DNA of 64,000 nt from Moringa oleifera (GCA_021397835.1 JAJFZO010000396.1:1736001-1800000); one strand, 5' to 3'. Counted from the stretch's first letter, positions 13,832 to 25,044 are shown. Notes: generated by a model not told the origin, from the sequence alone. Made by a program: numbers and translations.

Positions 13832-15987
13832 CTATCTTCTATCTGGAAGCATACTTGGTTTCAATTCAATTCCATAATTTGCAGCAACGAGATCATAGCT
13901 GCTTTTGGCATTCAAGTCAAAACGTATCAAACCCTCTTCGACCTTAAGCTTAGTATCATCTTTACTTTTAGTTTCTTCTCTTCCTTGCTCTTCATGAACT
14001 TGGAAAGCAGCACAATTGGTGTCTTTGAAAATGTCATCAATCAGCTGCACTTGGTTATCTTTCCTTTCTTCTCTGTTCATATTCTCCATGAGACTTGATA
14101 GAGCTAAATTGAAGTTTGTCAATTGGGCTTTGGTGGCTTCAATATTGCCAGAGATATTACCATTAAGTGAGAGGTTCTTTTGTGCTCTCTCTAATATTGC
14201 TTGCAAGTACTTCCCCTGTGCTTCCATTCTCATTTGTAGTTTTCTTTGCACCTATAAAGGCAAAGATTGCATTCTATTCATTCTGAGGCAAACAACAAAT
14301 TGAATATAAACAACAAAGTAAAATATATATACCTCAAGCTGATCTTGTAGCCTCTTCTGTATTTCAATCTGATGCGTCAACGCGTCTGCAATCGAGATTT
14401 CTCTGTTTTTTTCATTGCAGAACAACATCATTAAGGAGAGAATTCAACAATTGAGCATCATTTGCCTGTATGCTTGAGCATATGTGTATTGTTTATCTAA
14501 GAAATCTTTAGCCTCAAAATTTAATATCGACAACTGCTATGCCTAGAAGATAGGCAAATTAATATGAGTCGGTTGAATCTGATAACTTGAGGCAATCAAC
14601 AATTTCTTAGCACTAACAAGTTTCGTGGTCCTCTGAATCTTAAAAAGGATGCCTTCCTTCCACTCTTGTTGTTAATGGCCATTAGCAAATTAGACAAACG
14701 TTGTTATTAGAAGAGCTGAGACTGGCGAGATACGTACCTTTGTGCATTGTCAGTTCTTGATGAATCTGCAATACCCCCTGGAGAATGACTGCTGAAATGT
14801 ACATATGAACTCCCTAGAATTTAGAAGTTACATAACTATTTTGTAAATTTCAAGTGCAAAATGTTTCCAAATTCAGAACTGTAATAAAGGAGAAAGATAT
14901 CGTGATCTCTACAAGAAGCAGAAAAACTTCAGCACCATAGGGATCCATAGAACTGATAAAAGTGTGTTTGCATTAAACAAAAGGACTGGACAAGAGGAAG
15001 TGTAAGCCACACTTAGTACCTATGATAATGGAATTACCAGTATTCTCTTTGTTCTGTTCTGCATTGCTCTGCTTCCTGGCCTGCTGTCCAAGTCTATACT
15101 TCTAAGTATCAAGAAACAATCGAAAATATTAGTGGAAAAGAGAAAGGAAAAAAAGACCATTGATGAATGCAGCATTAATCCAGCCGTCTACCAAACCTGC
15201 AAGTGACTCTTTAGATGGTACAATGTTAAGCCCTTCAAGCCCATTACCCTCAGCACTGACTTGGGAGTTGCTTCTGTACACGGCATTAATGAATTATATT
15301 TGTAAGATTTAGTCACAATGCTGCATTAAGTACTCGGTATACTAAGAATGAAAATCTGGGCAACATTCTAAATTTACATTTTGTCAACGTACACACTATA
15401 ATTAAGCAGGAAGTGAAAGGAAGACATGAATTTGCCTCTTTCAAGGAGGAATATCAGTAGTTCTTTCATGAAATTCTTCTTATATCAGTAAGATGATTGT
15501 CTCCTTCATAACTAGACTCATAGCTCCATGCATTCTCTGTACTGATATAGAATGTACAGTATTAAATGAAGTAGTAAATAAGTGAAAAACAACAACACAT
15601 TCTCATATCCTAACTCGTTCACTTTCTCTGAAAGAAAACCAATCAAATTGCCAAAGCAAGAGATAATATGAGCCCGTGAGACTCCAATCTTTATGAGATC
15701 GAGAAATAACAAATGGTGGAGCACCTTTGATAAGAACCAGATGCATTTATACATACATAAACGTGTACATTTTTATGCATGAACTAAAGAGATATACAGA
15801 TAGAGAATAATGTGAAGGAGGAGAGCATACTGTCAGGGCCACCGAGTTTGGTGACAGCATCAACAAATCGATCGTGAAGATCAGCTGTCCATCTCAGCCT
15901 GGGCTTGGGGTCTCTTGTCATCACCACCCCATTGTCGAACCCGTAATTCCCTCCTCCACCACTGCCACTCATGTGGGCTCTCTCCAT
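13832..15987 (-). CDS. MYB-CC (PHR/PHL-type) transcription factor, complete
   Basis: Six coding exons: complement(13832..14251, 14333..14402, 14738..14813, 15038..15101, 15197..15273, 15831..15987). Total 864 bp, 287 residues, every intron GT/AG and phases consistent. Residues 28-81 form the single-repeat MYB/GARP-type DNA-binding domain (KPRLRWTADLHDRFVDAV, then LTLYHLKSHLQKYR). Residues 126-175 form the MYB-CC coiled coil (QIEIQKRLQDQLEVQRKLQM, then EAQGKYLQAILERAQ), used for dimerisation. The C-terminus (FDLNAKSSYDLVAANYG) resembles a conserved tail of one PHL subgroup. These nuclear proteins bind P1BS (GNATATNC) and several act in phosphate-starvation signalling. I chose the ATG at 15987; an in-frame TTG upstream is not a plausible start. 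A possible 3' splice site (GGGCATTTGCAG) just before this ATG suggests a 5'-UTR intron. The exact paralogue is undecided. Confidence 0.93.
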
Positions 15988-16460
15988 CTCAGCCACTCTC
16001 TGCAAATGCCCAAAAAAGGACCCCAAAATTCTTTAATTATATTCCCTTCTCTCTGTCTCTGTCTCTCTCTTTGTAAAAGCAACCCACAACTCCACCAGCT
16101 TTTCACTTTTGCCCACCTTACAGAATTCCTCAACTTCTTTTTCTTCCTCTTCAGTGAGAAAGGAAAGAACGCAGATCCCGGGAAGTGGAAAAAGGAGAAA
16201 ACTGAGAGAGAGAGAGAAAATGAGAAGCAAATCTTTGCGAGAAGGATAAATATTTAGGGTGGAGAAGAGACAGGGAAGCAGGAATTTAATGGAGAAGGAA
16301 TCCAAAGACAGAATATAGATGAAGACAGAGTAAGGAAGAACAAAAAACAACTCTTGGTCATTAAGCGTGACAAGCAAAAGCAACTGTTCCATTTCCGACC
16401 TCTGTTCATGTATCAAGCCGAGCTTGCTTGTTTCTTTCTTCTTAATTTTGTCATTAAACA
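15988..16460 (-). promoter_or_regulatory. Probable 5' leader of the MYB-CC gene
   Basis: Between the inferred TATA-like box and the ATG. On the minus strand it has a GA-rich run (complement of the CT-rich 16047-16074) and a CT-rich run (complement of 16202-16220). A good 3' splice site (TTTGGGCATTTGCAG) ends about 12 nt before the ATG, so part of this stretch may be a 5'-UTR intron. A long open frame at 16033-16461 (-) has skewed composition and no recognisable domain; I treat it as leader sequence, not a gene. Confidence 0.4.
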
Positions 16461-16480
16461 AAAAGAAAATTCTTCTTAGA

Positions 16481-16490
16481 TTTTTATAAA
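16481..16490 (-). promoter_or_regulatory. TATA-like box of the MYB-CC gene
   Basis: Minus strand reads TTTATAAAAA about 495 bp upstream of the ATG, placing a transcription start near 16450. Supported by motif and position only. Confidence 0.35.
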
Positions 16491-16637
16491 GTTATAATAT
16501 ATTCAACGCGAACATGGAGAGAGACGCTCGGCGACGAATCTGAAGCGACATGACAGCGGATAAAGACAAATCCGGAAGATATATCTTACGACTCGAGTGC
16601 AAATACACATTACATCTCACCCGTTGGATCTTGTAAG

Positions 16638-16650
16638 GGTCAAAAGTCAA
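16638..16650 (-). promoter_or_regulatory. Pair of W-boxes upstream of the MYB-CC gene
   Basis: On the minus strand, TTGACT (16650-16645) is followed closely by TTGACC (16643-16638). Paired TTGAC(C/T) cores are typical WRKY binding sites. WRKY control is inferred from the motif only. Confidence 0.35.
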
Positions 16651-16740
16651 ATCAATCAGACAGTATGCAGAGGTAGTAGGAGAACAGGAAAGAGATGATG
16701 GAATGAGGAGGAGCGCCGGTGCCACGTTGATGCCAGCATG

Positions 16741-16748
16741 GAATATTC
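16741..16748. promoter_or_regulatory. P1BS site 1 (GAATATTC)
   Basis: GAATATTC is a perfect palindromic match to P1BS (GNATATNC), the site bound by PHR/PHL MYB-CC factors. It lies about 750 bp upstream of the ATG of a gene in that same family, in the likely promoter. Confidence 0.5.
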
Positions 16749-16774
16749 TCCGGCGAACAAGTGGACTAGAAAGT

Positions 16775-16790
16775 CACGTGGCGGGCCCAC
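16775..16790. promoter_or_regulatory. G-box next to a TCP-type site
   Basis: CACGTG (16775-16780, in GTCACGTGGC) is a G-box/ABRE-type core for bZIP and bHLH factors. Three bases on, GGGCCCAC (16783-16790, minus GTGGGCCC) matches the class II TCP consensus GTGGNCCC. The surrounding 16.50-16.95 kb is markedly more GC-rich than its flanks, as expected for a promoter among AT-rich intergenic DNA. Confidence 0.45.
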
Positions 16791-16895
16791 AAGCGGCGGT
16801 GCAAGCGGTAATTCTGTGTCGAATGGACTTGGGTGGGTCCCAAAAAGGACACGTTTCGTCACGACCGCTTGTGAAGGGCTAATTAGGTGACTGAA

Positions 16896-16903
16896 GAATA
16901 TTC
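16896..16903. promoter_or_regulatory. P1BS site 2 (GAATATTC)
   Basis: Second perfect GAATATTC, 155 bp beyond the first, followed by a C-run. Two identical P1BS palindromes this close in a short GC-richer promoter segment are suggestive of real PHR-type sites. Confidence 0.5.
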
Positions 16904-16969
16904 CCCCCCGTGGGAAGCGGAGGAAGCGAGTCAGTTCAGATGTCCAAATGAATCTCTCTTTCATTAGCT

Positions 16970-18289
16970 TTTTTTTTTTTTTTTTTAAATGAATTTTAAA
17001 ATAATAACTATAATAATATTTTTCCTATTTGTAGGTGCCGTTTATTCTTAATTTATATTAACAATTTGGCTAATTATGATTTTATTCCTGCAATCCACTA
17101 ACTCTAAGATATATTTTAAACATGTGATAGGTTAAATTTGAAAACCATAATGATACATGAATGAAGTCTTCAAATTTTCAATAGTTCAGAATTATATAAT
17201 TAAATAATATATAAATTTTTATTTTTAATATTTTATAAATTTAATTTTAATGTTATAAGAAGCCAATCTCAAAAAGCAATTTTATGGTAATTAAAATATT
17301 AAATTAAATATTATTATTATCACCGAACAATGTGGAACTATAATAAATCCCTTTTATGTGGATTATGTCATACAGGCGATATTAGAAAGATCCAACATTA
17401 CAAAATTGGATATACTTTAATATCATATTAAAAAGGAGATTAAACTTAATATAATTTAGTAAAATCGATTTGATAAGTAAGGGCTGTCGTCATCTTATAA
17501 GATAATCATCAGTCAATATGAAACTTCAATAATTATTTATAACCTGATGTGTATAAAAAAAAACATAATACATATTTTTACTGATATAAAATTATTTATT
17601 AACATATATATACACAAAAAATAAAATAAAATCAATTAATACCATTATGAAAGGTAAAGTGTCTAAAAAAATTTAATGTTTTGGTGTTAATTAAAGATAT
17701 TAAGAGGCATATATATATATATATATACACACACATCCAAAAAAAAAAAAAAAAACTAAGATCACTTAACATCAGTATTTAAAATGTTTATAAAACTTAA
17801 AGTTTAGTGTTGGAAATCTAACCCTAGCTTGTATTAGCTCACCTAGTAAATTTTTTATGTGCAAATAGATTTAATTATCCTTGTATATAAGTTTCACTTT
17901 TTTTATCATATTAAATCAAAATCAAAATCAAAATAAATTTTAAAATAATTTTTTTGCTATTTTCTTTTTTTATTCTTTTGTTATTCAGAAAATTTAAAAG
18001 CTTCAATGGATTTGTTGTTGTTCATTTATTCATCAATTACATTCATCGAACCTACTTTTTTTCTAATCAAATTTTAAATTTTTTGAACCCATGTGTTTTT
18101 AGGATTTAGTTCAGTTTTCGCATCCGCATATCAATATCCAAAATTTTGAGTTACAGTAGTTGACAGGATTTTCTTTTAAGTAATAGAATGGACGTACTTT
18201 AACAATTTGTCTATTTCAATCATATATTTTAATTATGGGTTTCAAATGGATCTATCGACCATTATTTCAACTTTATTTATTAACCATGT
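16970..18289. other. AT-rich intergenic DNA between MYB-CC promoter and gypsy element
   Basis: No coding sequence seen. Contains a T-run at 16970-16985, an (AT)n(AC)n microsatellite at 17708-17734 and an A-run after it. The 17.3-17.5 kb stretch (ATCCAACATTACAAAATTGG region) looks like LTR or MITE debris but I could not assign it. Confidence 0.35.
17708..17734. repeat. (AT)n(AC)n microsatellite
   Basis: Simple dinucleotide run followed by a short AC run and a poly-A stretch. Confidence 0.85.
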
Positions 18290-18898
18290 TGTTAATGTAT
18301 CTAATGTTACTTAAAAAAATTGGGTAACTGCATGATGACATGTGGAGGTGAAACTCAGAACAATGATGATGATGGTGTGATTTATTAGGAACACGATCAA
18401 ATGGCAACATTGTTGGTTGATCAGTGTACCTTTCAATGCTCATATTAGTATAGGATTCAATGGAGTTTTTCGAAGGAATAAGCAACTCGTTTGAGTCATA
18501 CCTTAAGCTTTTCTTTTATAGGAGCACCAAGGGCGTATCCATTATTTCATCTTCATAAGGTTTGACCTAACTTGGGTAGGTAGGACATTGACTTGTCTTT
18601 GTCGCAATCGAGGTCGTAGGTTTTCTGTGACTTAACTTATTTTGTTAGGTAACCTCGTATCATAGGACCTCGATGGTCATGCTTGTTACCTAGTTGACGG
18701 ATAATGGCTATCCTTACTAACACGTGATCATCTTCATGCTCTAACATAGTTAATGTTACATATCTTTTAGGTCATTATTCCCCTTAGTCAAGTCTTCTTT
18801 ATTTGGTAATGTGTCAAGATATTTAGGCCCTCAGTTGAGCTTGTCGTAGGCTTAACGCTGAGAGGCTTTCTAGGGCCTTAGTTCATTTGGTCGCAGCA
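18290..18898 (-). repeat. 3' LTR of the gypsy element
   Basis: Aligns along its whole length with 24429-25044. Shared blocks (plus strand) include GGTAACTG-ATGATGACA, CATACCTT, TTTCTTTTATA, TGACCTAACTT, TACCTAGTTGAC, TATCTTTTAGGTCATT, AAGTCTTCTTT and CATTTGGT at the end. On the minus strand it runs TGCTGCGACC...ATTAACA, a TG...CA LTR. Substitutions and indels are frequent, so the insertion is old. Confidence 0.85.
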
Positions 18899-18916
18899 AA
18901 ACTCCACCACTCCTTT
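18899..18916 (-). other. Polypurine tract of the gypsy element
   Basis: The minus strand reads AAAGGAGTGGTGGAGTTT immediately before the 3' LTR start (TGCTGCGACC). Purine richness and exact position fit plus-strand priming in reverse transcription. Confidence 0.55.
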
Positions 18917-19699
18917 AATCGAAAGAATTAGTTTGGCATATTTTGTTGTGAAGGAGTAGCACACCCAAGCTGTTGCTTTTTGTAGGTCTACTTCCTGATG
19001 CATTTGGAAGGGTTTCTATCTGCCCTCTTGGTTACAGATAATGGGTCCACTTACTATTTGACTTATTTGCATTCTTGTGGGTTGTGACAAGCTTTTTAGC
19101 TTTCGAAACTCAGTGGGTCCTCTTACTTGTGGAGCTCAACAAGTCCGTAACTCTGCTTTCTTACATAGTTCAATGGGCTCGTAACTTCATTTTCTTGTGG
19201 AGCTCGATGGATCTGCAACTCCACTCACTTGCTTGTTTGCGAATTGCCTTTTCTTCGCATACTTTTTCTATTTCAATTGATTAATATATCCTTTCTATTT
19301 TGTGGGAGATATTTATTAGCTGTCACCTTAGGTGGCTCGCTTCATTCCTCGTGGCGTTTGAATGATAGCGGTTGTTCTTGTCTTTTTGATTCTTTAGCTG
19401 TTTCTTTTAGGCTTATCGATTGAGGGTGTACCATGTCAGATGCATTGAACCTTGCACCAAACCCATCGCATTCCTTGTCTGGGAATGCGCTTTGATTCTT
19501 ACATTAATGGCTTTTTTTGAAGACGATGTGCCACATGTTATATCAAGATAGGGTGCTTGAACTTATAAATAACTTTTACCTTTGGTATTTTCTTCTTTAC
19601 TTCCTTGTTTTGTCTTTTCCTTTCTTGGTAAGATTTCTTCTCTTTTTCTTTCTTTCTTTGTTTGTCTACTTTCATGATATCTGAGTCTTTTGCTGCTAC

Positions 19700-21540
19700 A
19701 TCCCTTTCTTCTTTAGTCACCCCTTCTCATCTTCATTCCCTTCATTATAGTCATGGGTGGAGTGAGTTCCTTTTAATTCATCCTTCCTTGGCGCATAGAC
19801 AGGGCTAATGACTTTTGCTAGCATTGTTCCTGCATCTATAAAGAATCTTTAATTACTTGCATAGGCCTTTTTTTACCTCTCTTTGTCTAGGAGTTATGTT
19901 CTTATTTTCGTGTCTCTCTCACTCGACTCACTCATAAGAGTTAGTATTCTTTCATTGAGTATTTAGGGGCAGTAATCATGGCTAGTTGTGACTACTTTCC
20001 AACTGATGTCTTCACCATCCTTTTTTATTTAAAACTTTCCCTCCCTGTGTGGTTTTACTTTTGTGCTTGTTTGGGTAAAAAACTCCTAGGGCCTTTTGCC
20101 CATGACATAGATCATTGGAATAAGAAGTTTTTTTTGTGTCCTAAAATAGTCTTCTTAAGTGTGCATCTGAAGGGGGACTAACCCATTCTTTGGGAATGAA
20201 TTATTTTTTATCCATGTAACTAGGAGGTTTTTAAATGCTTTTGTGAGTGTTTTGTGATAATCCTTAGTGGAGATGATTGAGGATGAAGCTTTAAATAGGG
20301 TCCATAGGCTCTCCCCTAGGCTTACTCACCGAAACACTTAGGCTCCTCTCGTTCCTTCCTTATCGTTTTCCCTTTTTGAGAATGTCATCGGTTAATGTCT
20401 TTTCTTTTTTTTTTTTACATTCACCTGCTTCTAATTGTTTTTCTTTTCACTTACATCACTTTGTTTTTTGTAGAAGAGTTTAATATCTGTTAAGTTGTCA
20501 TCTTCCAATAAGTTTTCATTAGAGATGTCTTGCCAATAAATTGATTTGACTAGCCTCCACCAGTAGGCTAAATGCAAGGCCTCCGATCTATTGCGAAGTC
20601 CTCGCACTACAAGAGCTAACAGCAAAGTGATTTATCAGCACTTATTAGTTCTGATGGCTTCATTCCTATATCTTGTCCTTCCTTCGCTACAATATGCTTC
20701 GCAACTCCATTGCCCTTGTAACTACTTTAACTCTCCTTGTCACTCAGCAAGTTTCGATGACTTATCAGGGGATGACTTGTAATCCATTCATTATTGTTTT
20801 CGTGCCACCACCAACACCCAAGTTCGTTCCAAACTAAAATGTGTGAATCTTCGACTCTATTCAAAGTGACTTGCTTTGCTTTGAATGGCAAACATTTCTC
20901 ACTCTTAAAGGACATTGGTCTCATCAAGGAGGAGTCTCTAAAAGGAACGAACTAAGTAAAATTGCTTTATTATGAGGTTAAGTTGGGCCAAAAGACTATG
21001 GAAGACCTCATCGTTTATCATATAGAGAAGGATGCGGTAGTGCTAAAGCTATTTGCTGCCAAGTTGAAGTAGGAGAAGGTCTACCATCACTGCACATTAC
21101 TCAAGAACTCCATTGTTATCGCCAACGAAGCACAATCCGTAGCTTCTACACGAGTGAAAAAAATGAAAAGCCATTTCTCTTTTCTCTAGGTTATGTTTCA
21201 TGTACATTTGGTAACTTTCATCATGAAGCCATGGATAATAAAGGCTTAACAGAATGTCTCTTTGGGAAGGAGAAATTCTACACTAATGTCCTTTGTCGTA
21301 ATTCTCCAAAAGACAAAGTAGAAGTTACTAGTGGCTCATCTTGGCCTTGATATTTCTATAGTGGATTGGTGTGATGAGGCGGTGATTTGCTCCATCCTTG
21401 ATACCAATGGATGACATGTAAGCATGCTCGCCAGGGAGGTCGAGATAGTCAAGGTTGCCTCTGGTTTGGTAGGTGCAACTTTATTGATAGCAAAAGGCCC
21501 CTATCGAAGTAGATGCCTATTTCTTTTTCGGGTCTTTGTA
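19700..21540 (+). pseudogene. Antisense-ORF region inside the gypsy element
   Basis: Plus-strand, coding-like sequence inside a minus-strand retrotransposon, between its integrase and 3' LTR. The best open stretch is 19978-20181; it contains DIDHWNKKFFLCPK, reminiscent of the '(G/N)WK.RFFFV' core of the 'putative gypsy type transposon' family (PF04195). Coding-like pieces continue to about 21.5 kb in shifting frames, for example near 20760 and 21150-21340. Tat-lineage elements often carry such an extra ORF in opposite orientation. All frames here are broken. The family assignment is tentative and rests on a short motif. Confidence 0.35.
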
Positions 21541-22259
21541 ACTTTTTGTTTTAGGAATATCATGAAGTTACTTTTTTTTTATTATCTTTGTAAATCATAA
21601 GTCAACAAAATTAATTTACCAATCATACAAACCTGGTTACAGATTTCCCTCAGTCTTTTATTTATGTTTTATTTATGGACCTCTAGTCCTTAGCTCTTCG
21701 TCCATAACACTTTTGCATCAGGTTAATGCTTTTGCGGACTTCTAGTCCGTGGTGTGATATTTTGTGGACCTCTAGTCCTCTATTTATTTTGCCCATAAAT
21801 TAGCACATTGTAGACCTTTGTGTCAGCTATCTTGGTCTTAATGTTGGACTGGCCTTTTGTGAACCTTAGGTCTGTGGCATTGATTCTTTGTGGGCCATTA
21901 CAGACCTATGGTTCATTAGTGCTTTGCACACTTTTTTTTCTTTGATCAAGGCGGCCTATGACGTAATGCATATACGCCATGTTGCTTTCAGTTTTTTATG
22001 TCCATTTTAAGACTTAGCTTGGCTATTAAGACTTAGGTCATGTTTATACTTTTTCTTTTCCAAACTAGGCACTCTGTGGCATAAAGTCTAAGCACCGTGC
22101 AATATTTTTATAGTAACCTATTGTCGCTTTTCTTTTTAATTGATTTTTTTCACTTAACAGCTTTGACCTAAATGAAGATTGCATAAAAGATTTAAGTACT
22201 TATGGGAAAGCAATAAAAAGTAAAATACCTCAATTTGGTTCATTCTTCTTTCATTTTAT

Positions 22260-23330
22260 GCACTTTCATTGGTAGTATATTTTCAAGTTTTCTATGCTTG
22301 AAGTCCTTGGTACTTCCTTATCGTCAAGAGTAGTTAACTTGTAGAAGCTGGGCGCTACGACCTCCCTCACTTGATAAGGCCTTTCCTAGTTGAGAGCTTA
22401 AGCAAGCTTTCTCATGGCCTCTGAGGCCTTCAATACATTAGCTTTTCTCATGACTAAGTCGCCTTTCGAGAACATTCTTTCCTTCACCCTCTAATTATAA
22501 TAACGAACTACTCTTTATTGATAAGTCACAGCCTTAACCTTGCCTTGCTCTCTATGTTCCTCCAATAAGTTCAAGTAAGCTTTTAAGCCATCATTGTTTG
22601 TCTTTTCATCATAAGCCTGCACCCGATGTGAAGTCGTTCTTATTTTCATTGGCACTGTTGCCTCGAATTCGAAGGTGAAGCAGAAGAGTATTTCTCTTAT
22701 CGCTATTTGACTTGCTATTCTGTAAGCCCATAAGATACGATGCAATTCTTCTATCCATCCAACTTTAGCATTATCCAACCTCGTTTTGAGAGACTAAAGT
22801 ATGAGTCTGTTACTTATCTTTATTTAGTCATTGGCTTGCAAGTGTTTGACAAGCGTAAAGCATAATCCAATTCGTAACTCCTCATAGTTTGTCTCAAACT
22901 TTGTACTTGAAATTAGGTTCCATTGTCTACAATAATGGCTCTTGATATTCCAAACCTGTAGGTGATCAATTTTCAAGTGAAATCCTACACCTTATGGATC
23001 ATGATCATTGGAATAGTCTTATTTGTCTCACAGCCATCGAGAATGATCATAAGAGGTCTATTTCCCACTAAATAAAGGGCAATAAAATAGCTTTTAAGTT
23101 GATCAAAGTGATGGGTACATTCACCAATTGGGCATGCCTCTAGCATTCGTCACATGTTCTAACTTATTTTTCCAATATGAGTTTTATAAATCCTCTTGTG
23201 CGCCTTTGCCAATACGTACTCTTGTTCACTTAGGGCTAAGCATTGAAAAAGCGGCAGTGTGAAAGATCGGTTGTAAAGCTTATACTCGAGGATCAAAAAT
23301 TTTATGGCTTTAACCTTCAACTTTCTTGCC
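22260..23330 (-). pseudogene. Gypsy integrase relic
   Basis: Minus-strand integrase in several frames. The zinc-binding and core part (about 23300-22800) reads with stops, including HFDQLKSYFIALYLVGNRPL-like and RFGISRAIIVDNGT. The C-terminal core at 22778-22515 is open for 87 codons: DNAKVGWIEELHRILWAYR, FEATVPMKI, then NDGLKAYLNLLEEHREQ. The tail near 22500-22270 keeps RVVRYYN, GDLVMRKANV and VPRTSSIENLKIYY, matching the gypsy IN C-terminal domain. Non-functional. Confidence 0.8.
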
Positions 23331-23499
23331 TCGATTTTACCTTGTGAAAGTAGCCTTTCTTTTAAGAGTTTGTAGTATAAAGTGGTCCAATCTTTAGGGT
23401 GAATATGGGCAAGACTTACTTATTTTTAATGCTTAGGGATTTTAGCACTTCCATCATGGTGCCTTTGATGTGTATTGTTTAAAGTTGCCAATTTCAATA

Positions 23500-23830
23500 A
23501 TGCATCTGCATGCATATTGTCTTCCCTTTGAATTTGTTCCATTCATTATGGTGAAAACTTCCTAAGACCTCTTTGATCTTTTTTTAGATACTCTGCCATT
23601 CTTTTCTCCTTGTTCTTGTATTCCCCCAATACTTGTTTTACTACTAATTGGGAATCATTTTTTATTTTAACTTTATTGACCTAGATTTCTTTAACCAATC
23701 ATAGTCTGATGAGGCGGGCTTTATACTCTGCTTCATTATTGGATGTTGAGAAGTCCAATTTTATGGCGTATTGGTACTCCTATTTGTCCTCATCTTCGAC
23801 ATCATATTGATTTTGTGTCACCTCATCAAT
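23500..23830 (-). pseudogene. Gypsy RNase H relic
   Basis: The minus strand reads YQYAIKLDFSTSNNEAEYKA, then KIKNDSQLVVKQVLGEYKNK, followed by MEQIQREDNMHADALLKLAT. These match the RNase H 'NNEAEYEA', 'SDSQLVV.Q..GEY' and 'N..ADALA.LA' motifs of plant gypsy elements. A few stops are present. It sits directly after the leader ORF, with no RT in front, showing an internal deletion. Confidence 0.8.
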
Positions 23831-24035
23831 GGCTTTAGGTGGCATTAGTGCGACCAATTGGTGAACCAAAGGCTGAGAATGATATTATCCTTCTTACGAG
23901 ATCTGTTGGTGCACTAGGACATTCAGAATATTAATTATTTGATCCATGCATTGACTTAAGGCTACCAACGCATTAATTTAGGGAAGCATTTAATAATGGA
24001 GGTTTTAAGGGTTCCTAGGTGGAAAAGGTGGAATG

Positions 24036-24428
24036 TTAGGGACGCGGAAGCAAGGCAACATCATAAGTGTTGGTAGGATAACATGAGGAACTATTCCCAC
24101 CAAAGTTTTTACTAGTGGAAGGGGTATATGGAAGGACGTGCCAACATGTGCAACTACCATGGGCACCGTTGTAGCATGCAGTAGGCATAGTATAATAGTG
24201 ATTGTGGCCATGAGTTATAAAAAGAAAGAAAACATGGTTGGTCATGCCATAATTAGGGGTAAAATGGGTTGGTTGATTTGTACAGCTCGTGAATTGGTTG
24301 AAACGAATGAGGATCTTAGTTATCAGCCACTTGATTAGCATAGCATGTTTTAGGAAGTGTGGTTGATTAGAATAATAGGGGTGGTTAATAGAAGCTAATG
24401 GCTTTTCATCGTAGTTTCCCACAAACAA
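24036..24428 (-). CDS. Leader open frame of the gypsy element, 130 codons
   Basis: The longest intact frame of the element, starting directly at the inner edge of the 5' LTR. The predicted product is rich in histidine, asparagine, tyrosine, proline and cysteine (for example PLASINHPYYSNQPHF) and has no recognisable domain. It could be a gag or spacer remnant in a frame left open by chance. Expression is doubtful. Confidence 0.25.
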   Translation of the reverse strand: MFVGNYDEKPLASINHPYYSNQPHFLKHAMLIKWLITKILIRFNQFTSCTNQPTHFTPNYGMTNHVFFLFITHGHNHYYTMPTACYNGAHGSCTCWHVLPYTPSTSKNFGGNSSSCYPTNTYDVALLPRP

Positions 24429-25044
24429 TGTTAGTGTTGCTACTTAAAAATATTAGGTAACTGGATGATGACACGTGGAGGCGGGTTCCGAATGACTATG
24501 AAAACGGTGTATTTATAAGGAAACTGCAAGACAAAAGCACTATTAAAAGGTGGCATTGTGTACCCTCTGATGCTTAAGCCAGTATAAGATTCGACTGAAT
24601 TTTTCTAAGGAATGAATAGCTTATCGAATCATACCTTGAGCATTTCTTTTATAAGAATACCGATGGCACATTTGTTTTTTCATCTCTATAGGGTTTGGCC
24701 TAACTTAGGCAGGTAAGTAAGTAGGATATTGACTTATCCTTATTACAGTTGACGTCATAGTTTTCTTGTGACTTGATAACATTTATTTTGTTGGGTAATC
24801 TCGTATGATATGCCCTTGATGATCAAGCTTGCTACCTAGTTGACAGATGTTATTTACCCGTATTAACACATCATCGCTTTGTTACTTTGACGCAATTGGC
24901 ATTACTTATCTTTTAGGTCATTTTTCCTCTAGGTAAGTCTTCTTTGTTAGATAATGTGTCAAAATATCTGGGCCCTTAATCGGGCTTTTAATGGGCCTAA
25001 CATCGAAAAGCTTTCCAAGGCTTTAGTACCATTTGGTTGCATCA
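24429..25044 (-). repeat. 5' LTR of the gypsy element
   Basis: Partner of the LTR at 18290-18898. On the minus strand it starts TGATGCAACCAAATGG and ends CACTAACA. No primer binding site complementary to a common tRNA 3' end could be recognised just inside it (minus strand TTGTTTGTGGGAAACTACGA). Confidence 0.85.

Larger units (their letters stand above)
18290..25044 (-). mobile_element. Ty3/gypsy LTR retrotransposon, Tat-like, defective
   Basis: About 6.75 kb element on the minus strand, bounded by two alignable but diverged LTRs: 24429-25044 (5') and 18290-18898 (3'). Internal order on the minus strand: a short open leader (24428-24036), RNase H (about 23830-23500), integrase (about 23330-22260), then about 3.4 kb of spacer containing sequence that looks coding on the opposite strand, then a purine tract and the 3' LTR. 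Reverse transcriptase, protease and most of gag are missing, so the element is internally deleted and non-autonomous. No matching 5-bp target duplication is visible. An extra, often antisense, ORF between integrase and 3' LTR is known from Tat/Retand-lineage gypsy elements, which is the basis for the lineage call. Confidence 0.8.

Noticed and set aside
13762..14303. Plus-strand open frames of 61-100 codons opposite the MYB-CC last exon
   Set aside because: They are antisense readings of the exon at 13832-14251, which has clear MYB-CC coiled-coil sequence on the minus strand.
15784..16026. Extended start of the MYB-CC protein at 16026
   Set aside because: That position is TTG, not ATG, and the added residues cover a likely 3' splice site (TTTGCAG). 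The first good ATG is at 15987.
16033..16461. 142-codon minus-strand open frame upstream of the MYB-CC gene
   Set aside because: Composition follows CT/GA-rich leader sequence, with no domain. It overlaps the inferred 5' UTR.
20604..20620. CACTACAAGA-like string that could be a CACTA terminal repeat
   Set aside because: It lies inside the gypsy element's antisense-ORF region, with no partner end and no flanking 3-bp duplication. Probably chance.
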